Assembly (NCBI GenBank): GCA_963836355.1
Contig: CAWIJO010000018.1
Location: forward strand, 406,778-470,777
Length of the DNA: 64,000 nucleotides
Source: Palsa-506 sp963836355
Lineage (GTDB): Bacteria > Actinomycetota > Actinomycetes > Streptosporangiales > Streptosporangiaceae
Reading direction: 5' to 3'
Shown: positions 15,808-23,308 of the stretch, piece after piece
Position numbering within the stretch: position 1 is the stretch's first letter
Layout of the letters: each line of letters opens with the position of its first letter
Position numbers and translations under genes: made by a program
Notes under the pieces: model-generated
Database searches by the model: none
What the model saw: the letters and a program-made list of their open reading frames with translations, nothing else
What the model was told of the DNA's origin: nothing

Positions 15808-16756
15808 GGCGGAGACCGCAGGCCGGGCCGCAGGATCGCACTGGGCCCGGCCAGCCTCGGCGGGACAGCACCGCACCGACCTCGGCGGCGACGCGGCACG
15901 GCCGCTTGGTTACGTCGGCCCAGTCGTATCGCAGCGTGATGATCCCATCAGCCGCATTGGCGTTGTCCCGCCGCACGTCCGCCCACCGTGCCTCGGCCGG
16001 ATGAGCTAGCCGGCCGTCTGTTTCGACGACCACCAGGTACTCCCGGTAGAGCGCATCCAGGTACTCGCTGCGCTTTCCGCGGACCACGCGGAACTGTCGC
16101 TGCGCTCGCGGCAGCCCATGGCCCCGCTCGACGTCGTGTAGATAGCGGTACTCAAGGACCGCATGGACGCCATCGGCGACGTCACCGAGCGCGAGTTGCA
16201 GCCCCTCGCGGAAGCGCAGCCTGGTGCGCTTCGACATCGCGTCATTGACCAACTGCGGCGTCGTCAGCCGCCCGCCGCAGGCAGCGCATAGCCAGGCCAG
16301 GGCGTCGTCAAAGGTCCGCGCCACATCGGTGAGGTCCAGCACGGTCTCCTCAACCCGGGTGCGGGGCGGGGACTGGGCTGGATGGCAGGCGTGGCGGATG
16401 CGCTTTGATCGATGGATGATGACGCCCGCTATCAGCTCGGGACGGCGGTCGACGGGCACGGTGACGTGGATTGACTGCGATGACTTTCGTGCCATGCCGT
16501 GCATTTCGGCTGCGGTGTAGTGGCTGAGGGCGGCACCCGGCCCGGCCCGCAAGACCGCCGCCCACAGCAGTGCTGCCCGGCCAGGCTCGCCGCTGAAGGC
16601 GGCAAAGACGCCACGGTGAATGCGCTGCCAGCGGCCGCCGTCGAGCTGCGCCTGGATCGTGTCCTTGGTCAGGCCCGTCAGGAGTGCCTGGCGGGTGGTG
16701 ACCACTCCGCGCTGGAATTCGGCAAGGTCGCGGAAGGTTGCCGGGAGGCATTGCAT
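15794..16756 (-). CDS. AbiEi-like antitoxin-domain / DUF559 endonuclease-like protein
   Basis: 320 residues. The N-terminus (about 10-60) has the AbiEi-like winged-helix pattern FQRGVVTTRQALLTGLTKDT then RWQRIHRGVFAAF. The middle (65-170) continues with SHYTAAEMHGMA and the strand-rich IHVTVPVDRRPEL. The C-terminal part (220-300) resembles DUF559/Vsr-like restriction endonuclease folds, with EYLDALYREYLVVVETDGR and a final ITLRYDWADV. Such proteins are common in actinomycetes, usually alone, as here; no AbiEii-like toxin gene is adjacent. Function is uncertain: possible nuclease with regulatory head. The last residues run into the 21-bp repeat array. Confidence 0.8.
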   Translation of the reverse strand: MQCLPATFRDLAEFQRGVVTTRQALLTGLTKDTIQAQLDGGRWQRIHRGVFAAFSGEPGRAALLWAAVLRAGPGAALSHYTAAEMHGMARKSSQSIHVTVPVDRRPELIAGVIIHRSKRIRHACHPAQSPPRTRVEETVLDLTDVARTFDDALAWLCAACGGRLTTPQLVNDAMSKRTRLRFREGLQLALGDVADGVHAVLEYRYLHDVERGHGLPRAQRQFRVVRGKRSEYLDALYREYLVVVETDGRLAHPAEARWADVRRDNANAADGIITLRYDWADVTKRPCRVAAEVGAVLSRRGWPGPVRSCGPACGLRRPAA

Positions 16757-16794
16757 GCTGCTCAGGGTGGGTCATCGCGCCGGCACGCGGCACG

Positions 16795-16836
16795 TCCGAA
16801 TTCACTCCTGTGGATATCCGAATTCACTCCTGTGGA
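16795..16836. repeat. Two 20-bp direct repeats
   Basis: TCCGAATTCACTCCTGTGGA is repeated exactly, with two bases (TA) between copies, giving a 22-bp period: one binding-site face repeated about two helical turns apart. It lies upstream of the AbiEi/DUF559-like gene start (16756) and may be its operator. Confidence 0.8.
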
Positions 16837-16869
16837 CAACTGTGCTGATTGGCGCGCACTGGCGTAGCT

Positions 16870-16933
16870 CAGTCAATGATCGTGGAGGGTTGTTAGTGCT
16901 GGAGCACTAACAACCCTCCACGATCATTGACTG
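16870..16933. repeat. Perfect 31-bp-arm palindrome with two-base centre
   Basis: The arm 16870-16900 (beginning CAGTCAATGATCGTGGAGGG) is exactly complementary to 16903-16933, with only GG between. In RNA it would be a very stable hairpin; in DNA it could cruciform. It is not followed by a T-tract and lies in an intergenic region between a minus-strand and a plus-strand gene that diverge. Its arm is not GC-extreme, unlike ordinary terminators here. Confidence 0.95.
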
Positions 16934-17070
16934 CCGCGTTCGACGGCGTTGTGCGTGATGCCTAAGTTTCTAACGAGGTTGATGAGGTCATTGAGGTTAT
17001 GAATGGAGCCGCGGAAGCCACCGCCAGGGACGCGGCAGCCACCAGGCACGCGAGACGGCGGGGCATTGGG

Positions 17071-17130
17071 CCGGAAGTTGTCCGGCGCAGCCGGAAGTTG
17101 TCCGGCGCAGCCGGAAGTTGTCCGGCGCAT
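17071..17130. repeat. Three tandem 20-bp repeats
   Basis: Three consecutive copies of CCGGAAGTTGTCCGGCGCAG, the last ending in T instead of G. Each unit contains the inverted pair CCGGA/TCCGG, so each could be a protein-binding site. The array ends about 100 bases before the start of the papain-like gene. Confidence 0.9.
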
Positions 17131-17232
17131 GTATCAGGTTCACGGCTGCGTCCTCTATTTCAAGAGGGTCCGGGACCGGCCTGGTTGCCGGGATCGGGGC
17201 GCCGAACTTTGCCAGACAAGGAAGGGCACACG

Positions 17233-18036
17233 ATGGCGTACAAGTATGGCCGCCGGCCACCAAAGAACGCGCCCGCGCTGCGGCTCGGGAGTTTCCTGCG
17301 CAGGGGGGCAGACGGGGTTCCTGCGCACCCGGACGAGGAGGACTACCTGGCCGACCTGGCCGACTGGCAGATGCTCGGCAACGACGCCGTGGGCGACTGC
17401 AACGCAGTCACCTGGGCAAACATGCGCCGGCTCGTCACCGCGCACCTGTCCACCGAGTACTACCCGACCCAGGCGCAGGTGTTTGAGTTCTACCAGACGC
17501 AGAACCCGGACTTCGATCCGAACGGCAGCCAGCGGACGAACGGGCCGGGAAGCAACGCTGACCAGGGCATGGTCATCCAGACTGGGCTGGAGTACCTGCA
17601 CGCGACGGGCGGCCCCGACGGCGTAAAGGCGGTCGCGTTCGCCAAGGTCGACCACACCCAGATGGCGGAAGTGAAGGCCGCTCTCGCCATTTTCGGCGGG
17701 CTGTGGCTGGGAATCAACGTGCTTGAGGCGAATCAGCACGAGTTCGCCAATGGCAAGCCGTGGACGGACGTGATCGGCTCCCCGATTGAGGGCGGTCACG
17801 CCATTCTCGGCGGCGGCTACTCCTCGGACGTCAAGTTCATCACCTGGGCCAAGGAGACCGAGTTCGCCGAGTCGTTCTGGAACGGCGTGGTCCAGGGTAA
17901 TCCGCTGGTCGAGGAGGCCTGGGTCGCCATCTGGCCCGAGCACCTGGGCACGAGGGGATTCGCGCAGGGCGTCGACCAGAATCAGCTCGCGGCCGACTAC
18001 CAGGCCCTGACCGGCAGCACCCTGTCGCTGCCCTGA
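17233..18036 (+). CDS. Papain-like (C1-type fold) protein of unknown role
   Basis: 267 residues from ATG 17233, preceded by AAGGAAGGG. An upstream extension to 16999 would read through 20-bp repeats and is not credible. The pattern fits a C1 cysteine-peptidase fold: Cys56 in GNDAVGDCNAVTWAN at the head of a helix, and His189 in IEGGHAILGGGY. A following strand, VKFITWAKETEF, sits where papain carries its Asn-Trp. The usual QxxxxGxCW is only partly conserved, so activity is uncertain. No signal peptide or pro-region is visible. Similar proteins occur in actinomycetes and phages. It stands alone, flanked by repeats and a terminator. Confidence 0.65.
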   Translation: MAYKYGRRPPKNAPALRLGSFLRRGADGVPAHPDEEDYLADLADWQMLGNDAVGDCNAVTWANMRRLVTAHLSTEYYPTQAQVFEFYQTQNPDFDPNGSQRTNGPGSNADQGMVIQTGLEYLHATGGPDGVKAVAFAKVDHTQMAEVKAALAIFGGLWLGINVLEANQHEFANGKPWTDVIGSPIEGGHAILGGGYSSDVKFITWAKETEFAESFWNGVVQGNPLVEEAWVAIWPEHLGTRGFAQGVDQNQLAADYQALTGSTLSLP

Positions 18037-18100
18037 GGCGGCTAGCCCGGCGCCGGGCCGGCCGGCCAGTCTCGGGGAACAGCCCGCCAGCCCGGGCCGG

Positions 18101-18132
18101 GGCCTGAGCCAGCCGGTCGGCCGGCTCAGGCC
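18101..18132. terminator. Hairpin after papain-like gene
   Basis: GGCCTGAGCC (18101-18110) pairs perfectly with GGCTCAGGCC (18123-18132) around a 12-base GC-rich centre that can itself pair partly. It lies 65 bases after the stop at 18036. There is no U-run, as is common in high-GC actinomycetes. Confidence 0.55.
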
Positions 18133-18208
18133 TGGCGGCGGGCGGCCAGGTGCGACGCGGCGGAGTGGATGGCGCCTTTGCCGCCGCCGGCCTGCTCTAT
18201 ATGGTGAC

Positions 18209-18319
18209 ATGCGGCGGCAGCGGAAGACCGCGCTCGAGGTCCGGGATCCGGCGTCACTGCCGTGGATCGGCGCGGTGCTCGGCCGGATCAGCGACATCCT
18301 GGCCGACCTCGGGCCGTAG
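18209..18319 (+). CDS. Possible 36-residue small protein
   Basis: ATG 18209 opens MRRQRKTALEVRDP followed by a hydrophobic-amphipathic stretch (SLPWIGAVLGRISDILADLG) and a TAG stop. The composition looks protein-like rather than random, but no good ribosome site is present and no family is recognised. It may be a genuine microprotein or the remains of a longer gene. Confidence 0.25.
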   Translation: MRRQRKTALEVRDPASLPWIGAVLGRISDILADLGP

Positions 18320-18393
18320 CACAGCTGCCAGTGGCCCATCAGCCTGGCCTTTTGTCATTCGTGCTTAATGATTCCCGGGTAGCCTCCGGAGGC

Positions 18394-18480
18394 ATGCGCT
18401 ACGTCAACGGGCGGCCGTGGCCCGCTGCCGTGCTGATCATGACCACCATCAGCTGCGGGCTACGGAGCAGGCGGCCGTGA
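18394..18480 (+). CDS. Possible 28-residue leader peptide upstream of glycosidase
   Basis: ATG 18394 opens a short frame (MRYVNGRPWPAAVLIMTTIS...) whose stop overlaps the GTG start of the glycosidase gene in a GTGA arrangement. A GGAGG lies only one base upstream of the ATG, which is close for initiation. If translated it would couple translation to the next gene. Support is limited to position and overlap. Confidence 0.3.
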   Translation: MRYVNGRPWPAAVLIMTTISCGLRSRRP

Positions 18481-19991
18481 CGCATGGCCAGCGCCGCCGG
18501 GGCGGATTCCGGCTGCAGCAGCCCCTGGAGTCGCCGGGCCAGGCCCGAGCGGGGGCCAAGCCGCCTGAACCCGAGCGACCTGGAGCCGACCGGCCGCGAT
18601 CCGGGCGAGCGCGAACCTGGTGGCCGGGATCAGAGCAGCCTGCCGATGACCGGCCACATCCCGGGCTGGCGGGATCCGAATGGCCGGGAAACGATCAGGA
18701 ACACCCCGCGCGGCCGCCGTGGATGCTGCCGGCCAACTCCGATCCGCAACTGCCCGCCATCATCCGCGCCCTCCTAGCGCGCCGGGCCGCGCGGCGGGCT
18801 GACCGGCGGGCCGCCAGGAAGGCGCGGCGGACGATCGCCGGCCGCCATCCGGTCGTTACCGCCTTCGCCGCCGTAACCGTCGCGCTAATTCCGGTGTGGG
18901 TGTCGCTGGGCGGCGCGCTTACCAACCCGAGCCTCGGCAACTCGGTCTCCGCGCGGTTCGCCGAGTGGGCCCGCGACCATGGCGCGAGCCCGGTCGTCAA
19001 CTGGGCCGAGAACGCCTGGTACTCAGCCCATCCGCCGCCAGTGGGCGGTGCTCCGGCCAAGGGTTCCATCCCCGGGCTGCAGTCGTCCGGCCAGCCAGGC
19101 CACCACCGGAAGGGCACGCATGCCGCCGCGCACCTGCCGCGCCCGGCGAGGATGTCGACCCCGGCGAAGCACCCGCTCGCCGGCGAGGGAGTCTGGCACC
19201 CGGCCGGGCGGACGGTCGGCGGCGTTCCCGCCGTCTACCAGACCTGGGTGCGCCCCGATGGCGTGCACACGAGCCTGGTAACCGGGGTGGCCTGGATGGA
19301 TACCAAGCTGCTCCGGGCAACGCTCTACTCCGGCAGCACGATCCCCGGCGGCGGGCCGTACCGGCATACCGCCCCGATCGGTTCGGCCAGCGCGAGAAGC
19401 GTGGTCGCCGCGTTCAACGCCGGCTTCCTCATGCAGAACGCGCAGGGCGGCTACTACACCGAAGGCAAGACGATCGCGCCATTGCGGAAGGGCGCCGCGT
19501 CGTTCGTCATCTACCGCAACGGCTCGGTCAACATCGCCGCCTGGGGCAGGGACGCGACGATGGGCCCGAGCGTGGTCTCGGTACGGCAGAATCTCGCGCT
19601 CCTCGTCGATCACGGCAAGGCCACCCCCGGACTCAACCCCAGCGATACCACGAAATGGGGATTCACGCTGGGCAACCAGGTCTACGTATGGAGATCGGGT
19701 GTGGGCATCACGGCCGACGGCGCGCTCGTCTATGTCGGCGGACCTGGGCTTAACATCACGACGCTCGCCGATCTGCTGGCCCGGGCCGGGGCCGTGCGCG
19801 CCATGGAACTCGACATCAACACCGACTGGGTGGACTACGCGACGTACGATCCGCGCAGTGCCACCGGCGCCGCCACGGCGGCGAACGGCAAGGCGCTGCT
19901 GCCCGGGATGGTAGGCGGGGTGGGCCGCTACTTCACGTCGTACTGGTCGCGCGACTTCTTCACGATGTCAGGCCGTTACCCCGGGTCGTGA
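18477..19991 (+). CDS. Phosphodiester glycosidase (NAGPA-domain) membrane protein
   Basis: About 504 residues from GTG 18477; the exact start is uncertain because the first 80 residues are low-complexity Pro/Arg/Gly. One membrane segment (HPVVTAFAAVTVALIPVWVSLGG) follows a run of arginines, so the enzyme domain is outside the cell. The C-terminal 280 residues match the NAGPA/exopolysaccharide family, with VVAAFNAGFLMQNAQGG, LALLVDHGK, GVGITADGALVYVGG and AMELDINTDW. Members remove N-acetylglucosamine from phosphodiester-linked glycans or act in exopolysaccharide turnover. It converges with a broken lipoprotein gene and sits near a glycan synthesis operon. Confidence 0.8.
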   Translation: MTHGQRRRGGFRLQQPLESPGQARAGAKPPEPERPGADRPRSGRARTWWPGSEQPADDRPHPGLAGSEWPGNDQEHPARPPWMLPANSDPQLPAIIRALLARRAARRADRRAARKARRTIAGRHPVVTAFAAVTVALIPVWVSLGGALTNPSLGNSVSARFAEWARDHGASPVVNWAENAWYSAHPPPVGGAPAKGSIPGLQSSGQPGHHRKGTHAAAHLPRPARMSTPAKHPLAGEGVWHPAGRTVGGVPAVYQTWVRPDGVHTSLVTGVAWMDTKLLRATLYSGSTIPGGGPYRHTAPIGSASARSVVAAFNAGFLMQNAQGGYYTEGKTIAPLRKGAASFVIYRNGSVNIAAWGRDATMGPSVVSVRQNLALLVDHGKATPGLNPSDTTKWGFTLGNQVYVWRSGVGITADGALVYVGGPGLNITTLADLLARAGAVRAMELDINTDWVDYATYDPRSATGAATAANGKALLPGMVGGVGRYFTSYWSRDFFTMSGRYPGS

Positions 19992-20026
19992 CTCAGCTCC
20001 CTCAGCTGGGGACCGTCCGGACAAGA

Positions 20027-21286
20027 TCACGGTCGGCGGCCGGAGATCAGAGTGAAGGGGTTGATCTTTCCGGCGGCCAGAATGTACCAGGCGGTCGCGC
20101 CAGTGTGCAGCGACGTGTAGTAGAAGCCGCCGCCGCAGTCGCCGAGCCCGTTCCTTGAGGCCGCGATGACGCCTAGGCCGTTGTTGTCGGGCCCGTGCGT
20201 CTGGGCATAGTAGACGTCCGCCAGGTACCTTGCCGCTGTGGCAGCGTCCCCTGGCCCGCCGCGAAGTTCAAGTGCGTCAGCGAGGTGCGCAGTTCCCTCG
20301 AACCAGACGCCCGAACGGTCCGCATGGCAGAAGCTCACGCCGCTGAACCCGCCGGCGAAGACGGCGAGGTTGCGCACGTCCCAGCCGACCGACGCCGCAT
20401 AGCCGGGATCGCGCAGGGCCAGGTACGACCAGCTGTTGACATCTTCGGGCAGGACGACGTCGTTCGCGGTCTGCCCGTCCACGGTCGTTCCGACGTAGAA
20501 CCGGCCCTGGGGTGCATTCCACATCCCTGCGACAAAGCGCCTCGCCCACGCCGCCCTAGCCGACCAGGCCGGATCGCCCGTCTCCGCGGCGAGCATGCCG
20601 AAGAAGGCATACAGGTCGATATTGTGCTCGGTGGACTTCCATTCGATCTTCTGGCCGGTCGCCTTCTCACCGCCGGTATACCCGCCCTGCCCCCGCGTGT
20701 CGTAGCAGTGGGCCTGAATCCAGTTCCCGATCGCTTCCGCCCCCGCGAGGTAGGCATTCCTGCCGGTAGCCGCGTAGAGCTGGACAAGGGCCTGGCCGGC
20801 CTACGCCATGCCTCCCACGTAGGCGGCCGCATTGGTGGCCTTGGCATCGCCAGGGCTGCGGAGGGGGGTCGGCGCGTACGCAGCGCGGATGCGCCCGTCA
20901 TGTTGCGGATCGTTTGCCTGCACATACAGCAGGCCGTCGCCGATGACCGCTGCCCTCGACCGCCGAGCCGGGGTGCCTGCCGCCAGGTACGCATCGATGA
21001 CAAGCGCATCGTCGTAGGTCACCGCGGCCGTGAAGTGCTGCCTTCCTAGGGCGCCTCCGGTGAAGCTCTGCACGAGGCGGGGGGCGGAGCCGGTTGCGTA
21101 CCGGTCCATCATCCGGCCGAGGAACAAGTAGGCATCCGCGACGCTCCGCTTCAGCTGCCTGGCCGGAACGCGGGCGGCCGGGGCCGCCGTGGCGCGATCC
21201 CCGGCAGGCCAGCAGCCCGCGACGCTGGTGGCAACGACAGCCGCCCCGGCCACCACGGCAACACCCGCCAGTGCGATCCGGCTCAT
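20027..21286 (-). pseudogene. Lipoprotein glycoside-hydrolase-like gene interrupted by in-frame TAG
   Basis: From ATG 21286 (after GGGGGGC) the frame encodes a signal peptide ending in a lipobox-like SVAGC, then an alpha-helical protein with repeated Tyr/Trp-Gly motifs. At 20801-20803 a TAG follows YVGGMA. The same frame continues without further break (AGQALVQLYAATGRNAYLAGAEA) to a stop at 20027, giving about 420 codons in all. The helical (alpha/alpha)-barrel look, with GGYTGG, EHNIDLYAFFGM and VWFEGTAHLADALE, suggests a glycosidase or epimerase-type enzyme. A single TGG-to-TAG change would explain the stop. Without readthrough only about 160 residues are made from the first part. Confidence 0.7.
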
Positions 21287-21490
21287 TACCGCCCCCCGCC
21301 GCGGCCGTACCCCCCGCCGCGGCCGTACCCGGCCGCCGTCTCGTCGGCTGCCAGCGTTTCGCGTCGTTGCGGCGACTCGAGCGGGCCGCCGGGTGGATTC
21401 ACCCGCAGGTATCACGTATTGTAATTCAGATGTAACTCATTGCCATCAAACGTATGCATGTCCGGACGCGGGGGCAACTGGAGTGGGCAG

Positions 21491-21589
21491 ATGACGAGCA
21501 GCAAACGTGGCAAGCCGCAAGGGCGGACGCTGGTGGCCGGGGACGTCGTGCCGATGCGGGACAGGGCGGTGCAGCATGCCGCGTCGTAA
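21491..21589 (+). CDS. Possible 32-residue peptide overlapping the ATP-grasp start
   Basis: ATG 21491 lies after GGAGTGGGCAG and encodes a basic peptide (MTSSKRGKPQGRTLVAGDVV...) ending in TAA at 21587-21589. It overlaps the ATG at 21576 of the ATP-grasp gene by 14 bases in another frame. This layout would couple the two. It could be a leader or a substrate for the ligase next to it; neither is shown. It lies in an AT-richer divergent intergenic region. Confidence 0.4.
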   Translation: MTSSKRGKPQGRTLVAGDVVPMRDRAVQHAAS

Positions 21590-22583
21590 TATCCCGAATG
21601 CAGCGCTGCGGACCGTCCGGGTTCTGGTGACCGGTGTCGGCGGCCCCGCCGCGGTTTCGGTCATGAAGTCCCTCGGCCGCGACCCGACGGTGGAACTCAT
21701 CGCGGCTGACATGGACCCCTGGGCTGCCGGGCTCTACCTGGTGCCACCGGATGCGAGAACACTGATTCCGGCCGGCCTCGACCCCGCCTTCGCAGGAACC
21801 TTGCTTGCCCGCTGCGTGGCGATGGGGGTGAACATCGTCATCCCGACAGTCGATTCCGAGCTGCGGCCGCTGAACGGGGCCCGCGCAGATTTTGCCCGGA
21901 ACGGGATCCAGCTGCTGCTGGCGCCAGGCCCGGCGCTGGACGTCACGCTCGACAAGCTCGCCCTCGTGCGGCGCTGCGCCGGGCACGTCCGGGTGCCGCG
22001 GACCGAATGTTTCGACGCTCCCCCTGATCTGGGCTCCTGGGCCTACCCGGTTGTCGTCAAGCCACGGAGCGGCAGCGGGTCCAGGGACATCTCCGTCGTG
22101 CAATCCAGCCGATCGCTCGCCGCGATGGACGCATCCGCCGACTTCATCATCCAGGAGTACCTGCCCGGCGATGAGTACTCCATCGACGTGCTCGCCGATG
22201 CCGGGGGGCACGTGGTAGCCTCCGTGCCGCGGGACCGCACCAGGGTGGACTCGGGTGTCTCGGTAGCCGGCCGGACGATCCACGACACCGAGCTTGAGCA
22301 GTTCGGCAGTGCCGTCGCCGCCGCTACCGGCCTCACCTATGTCGCGAACGTGCAATGCCGCCGGGACCTGGCCGGCCACCCGGCTCTGCTGGAGGTGAAC
22401 CCGCGCTTTCCCGGTGCCATGCCGCTGACAGTGGCAAGCGGTGTCGACATGCCTCGGATGGCCCTGGACTCACTCCGCGGCCTGGCGCTGCCCGGGCATG
22501 CCGACTTCCGCGAGATAGCCATGATCCGCTACCTCGAGGAGCGTTTCATCGAGCTGGGCGAAGTCCAGAAGCTCACGGCATGA
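21576..22583 (+). CDS. ATP-grasp ligase (carbamoyl-phosphate-synthase-like)
   Basis: 335 residues from ATG 21576. The N-terminal preATP-grasp domain starts TVRVLVTGVGGPAAVSVMKSLG. The ATP-grasp core has YPVVVKPRSGSGSRDI, the FIIQEYLPGDEYSIDVLAD hinge and the metal-binding VNPRFPGAMPLTV. Such enzymes form amide or acyl-phosphate-derived bonds, often ligating amino acids to sugars or small molecules in capsule loci. A further in-frame start upstream (21507) is not supported by a ribosome site. The last codon overlaps the PHP gene (ATGA at 22580-22583), so it is the first large gene of an operon with the GT2 pair. Substrates unknown. Confidence 0.85.
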   Translation: MPRRNIPNAALRTVRVLVTGVGGPAAVSVMKSLGRDPTVELIAADMDPWAAGLYLVPPDARTLIPAGLDPAFAGTLLARCVAMGVNIVIPTVDSELRPLNGARADFARNGIQLLLAPGPALDVTLDKLALVRRCAGHVRVPRTECFDAPPDLGSWAYPVVVKPRSGSGSRDISVVQSSRSLAAMDASADFIIQEYLPGDEYSIDVLADAGGHVVASVPRDRTRVDSGVSVAGRTIHDTELEQFGSAVAAATGLTYVANVQCRRDLAGHPALLEVNPRFPGAMPLTVASGVDMPRMALDSLRGLALPGHADFREIAMIRYLEERFIELGEVQKLTA

Positions 22584-23308
22584 ATACCGGCCCCCGGCTG
22601 GATGAGGACTACCACGTCCACTCGACGTTCTCCGACGACGCGGTGAGCACCCTGGCCGGGAACGTCGCCGCCGCGCGTGAGCGCGGGCTGCGGACGCTCT
22701 GCCTGGCCGACCACGTCCGCCGCGGGACGCCATGGGTGCCGGAGTTCCTGTCCGCCGTGCACGCGCTGCGGCCGGTGCCCGGACTTGACGTGCTGGCCGG
22801 GGTGGAAGCAAAGATCCTGGACCGGGCCGGGCGGCTTGACCTCCCGGACGGCGCTGACGGCGCGGATCTCGTCCTGGTCGCAGATCACCAGTTCCCGGGT
22901 GATCGCGGGCCGGTCCATCCGCGGAAGATGCGGGACGCGATAGCCGCCGGTGCGATCACGGCGCAGGAGGTGATCGATTGCCTCATCGAGGCCACGGCCA
23001 ACGCCCTGAAGGCGGCCGGGCGGCCCCAGCTTGCGCACCTGTTCAGCGTGCTGCCCAAGATGGGGATCGATGAGTCCAGCGTCCCTGATCAGGCGATCGG
23101 CCACCTCGCGCGCCGGGCCCGCATCGCCGGTGCGCTGCTGGAAGTCAACGAGAAGTGGGCCTGCCCGTCGGCCCGGACCGTCCGGGCGTTCGCGGCTGCG
23201 GGCGTGCGGCTGGTGGCGAGCACTGACAGCCACGACTGCCGCGACATCGGAGTCTACGTTTGGGTCCGGGGCATTGCCGGTGCCGCCTTCCCTGGCCCGG
23301 TGCGGTGA
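22580..23308 (+). CDS. PHP-domain phosphoesterase/metal-dependent hydrolase
   Basis: 242 residues. The PHP fold is shown by DYHVHSTFSDDAVST with metal ligands His12 and His14, LCLADHVRRG, VEAKIL, VLVADHQFPG and the terminal VRLVASTDSHDCRDIG. These match histidinol-phosphatase-like and other trinuclear metal phosphoesterases. It starts within the ATP-grasp stop (ATGA) and its stop overlaps the following GT2 start (TGATG), so all are co-translated. In this setting it may dephosphorylate a sugar or lipid-linked intermediate made in the pathway, an inference from context. Confidence 0.85.
   Translation: MNTGPRLDEDYHVHSTFSDDAVSTLAGNVAAARERGLRTLCLADHVRRGTPWVPEFLSAVHALRPVPGLDVLAGVEAKILDRAGRLDLPDGADGADLVLVADHQFPGDRGPVHPRKMRDAIAAGAITAQEVIDCLIEATANALKAAGRPQLAHLFSVLPKMGIDESSVPDQAIGHLARRARIAGALLEVNEKWACPSARTVRAFAAAGVRLVASTDSHDCRDIGVYVWVRGIAGAAFPGPVR

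Larger units (their letters stand above)
16757..17232. other. Repeat-rich intergenic region
   Basis: No gene is supported here. The stretch holds two 20-bp direct repeats (16795-16814 and 16817-16836, beginning TCCGAATTCACTCC), the long perfect palindrome at 16870-16933 and three 20-bp tandem copies at 17071-17130. An open frame runs through 16999-17232 into the downstream gene, but it lacks a ribosome site and reads through the repeats, so I treat it as non-coding. Confidence 0.6.

Noticed and set aside
16861..16900. tRNA-like start (GGCGTAGCTCAGT) before the palindrome
   Set aside because: Only the D-arm-like phrase is present. The following sequence is the palindrome arm and no anticodon or T-arm can be folded.
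16870..16933. Ordinary intrinsic terminator
   Set aside because: The stem is far longer than needed, no T-tract follows, and both flanking genes point away from it.
17155..18339. 394-residue minus-strand frame across the papain-like gene
   Set aside because: It is antisense to a gene with a good ribosome site and has no recognisable family features.
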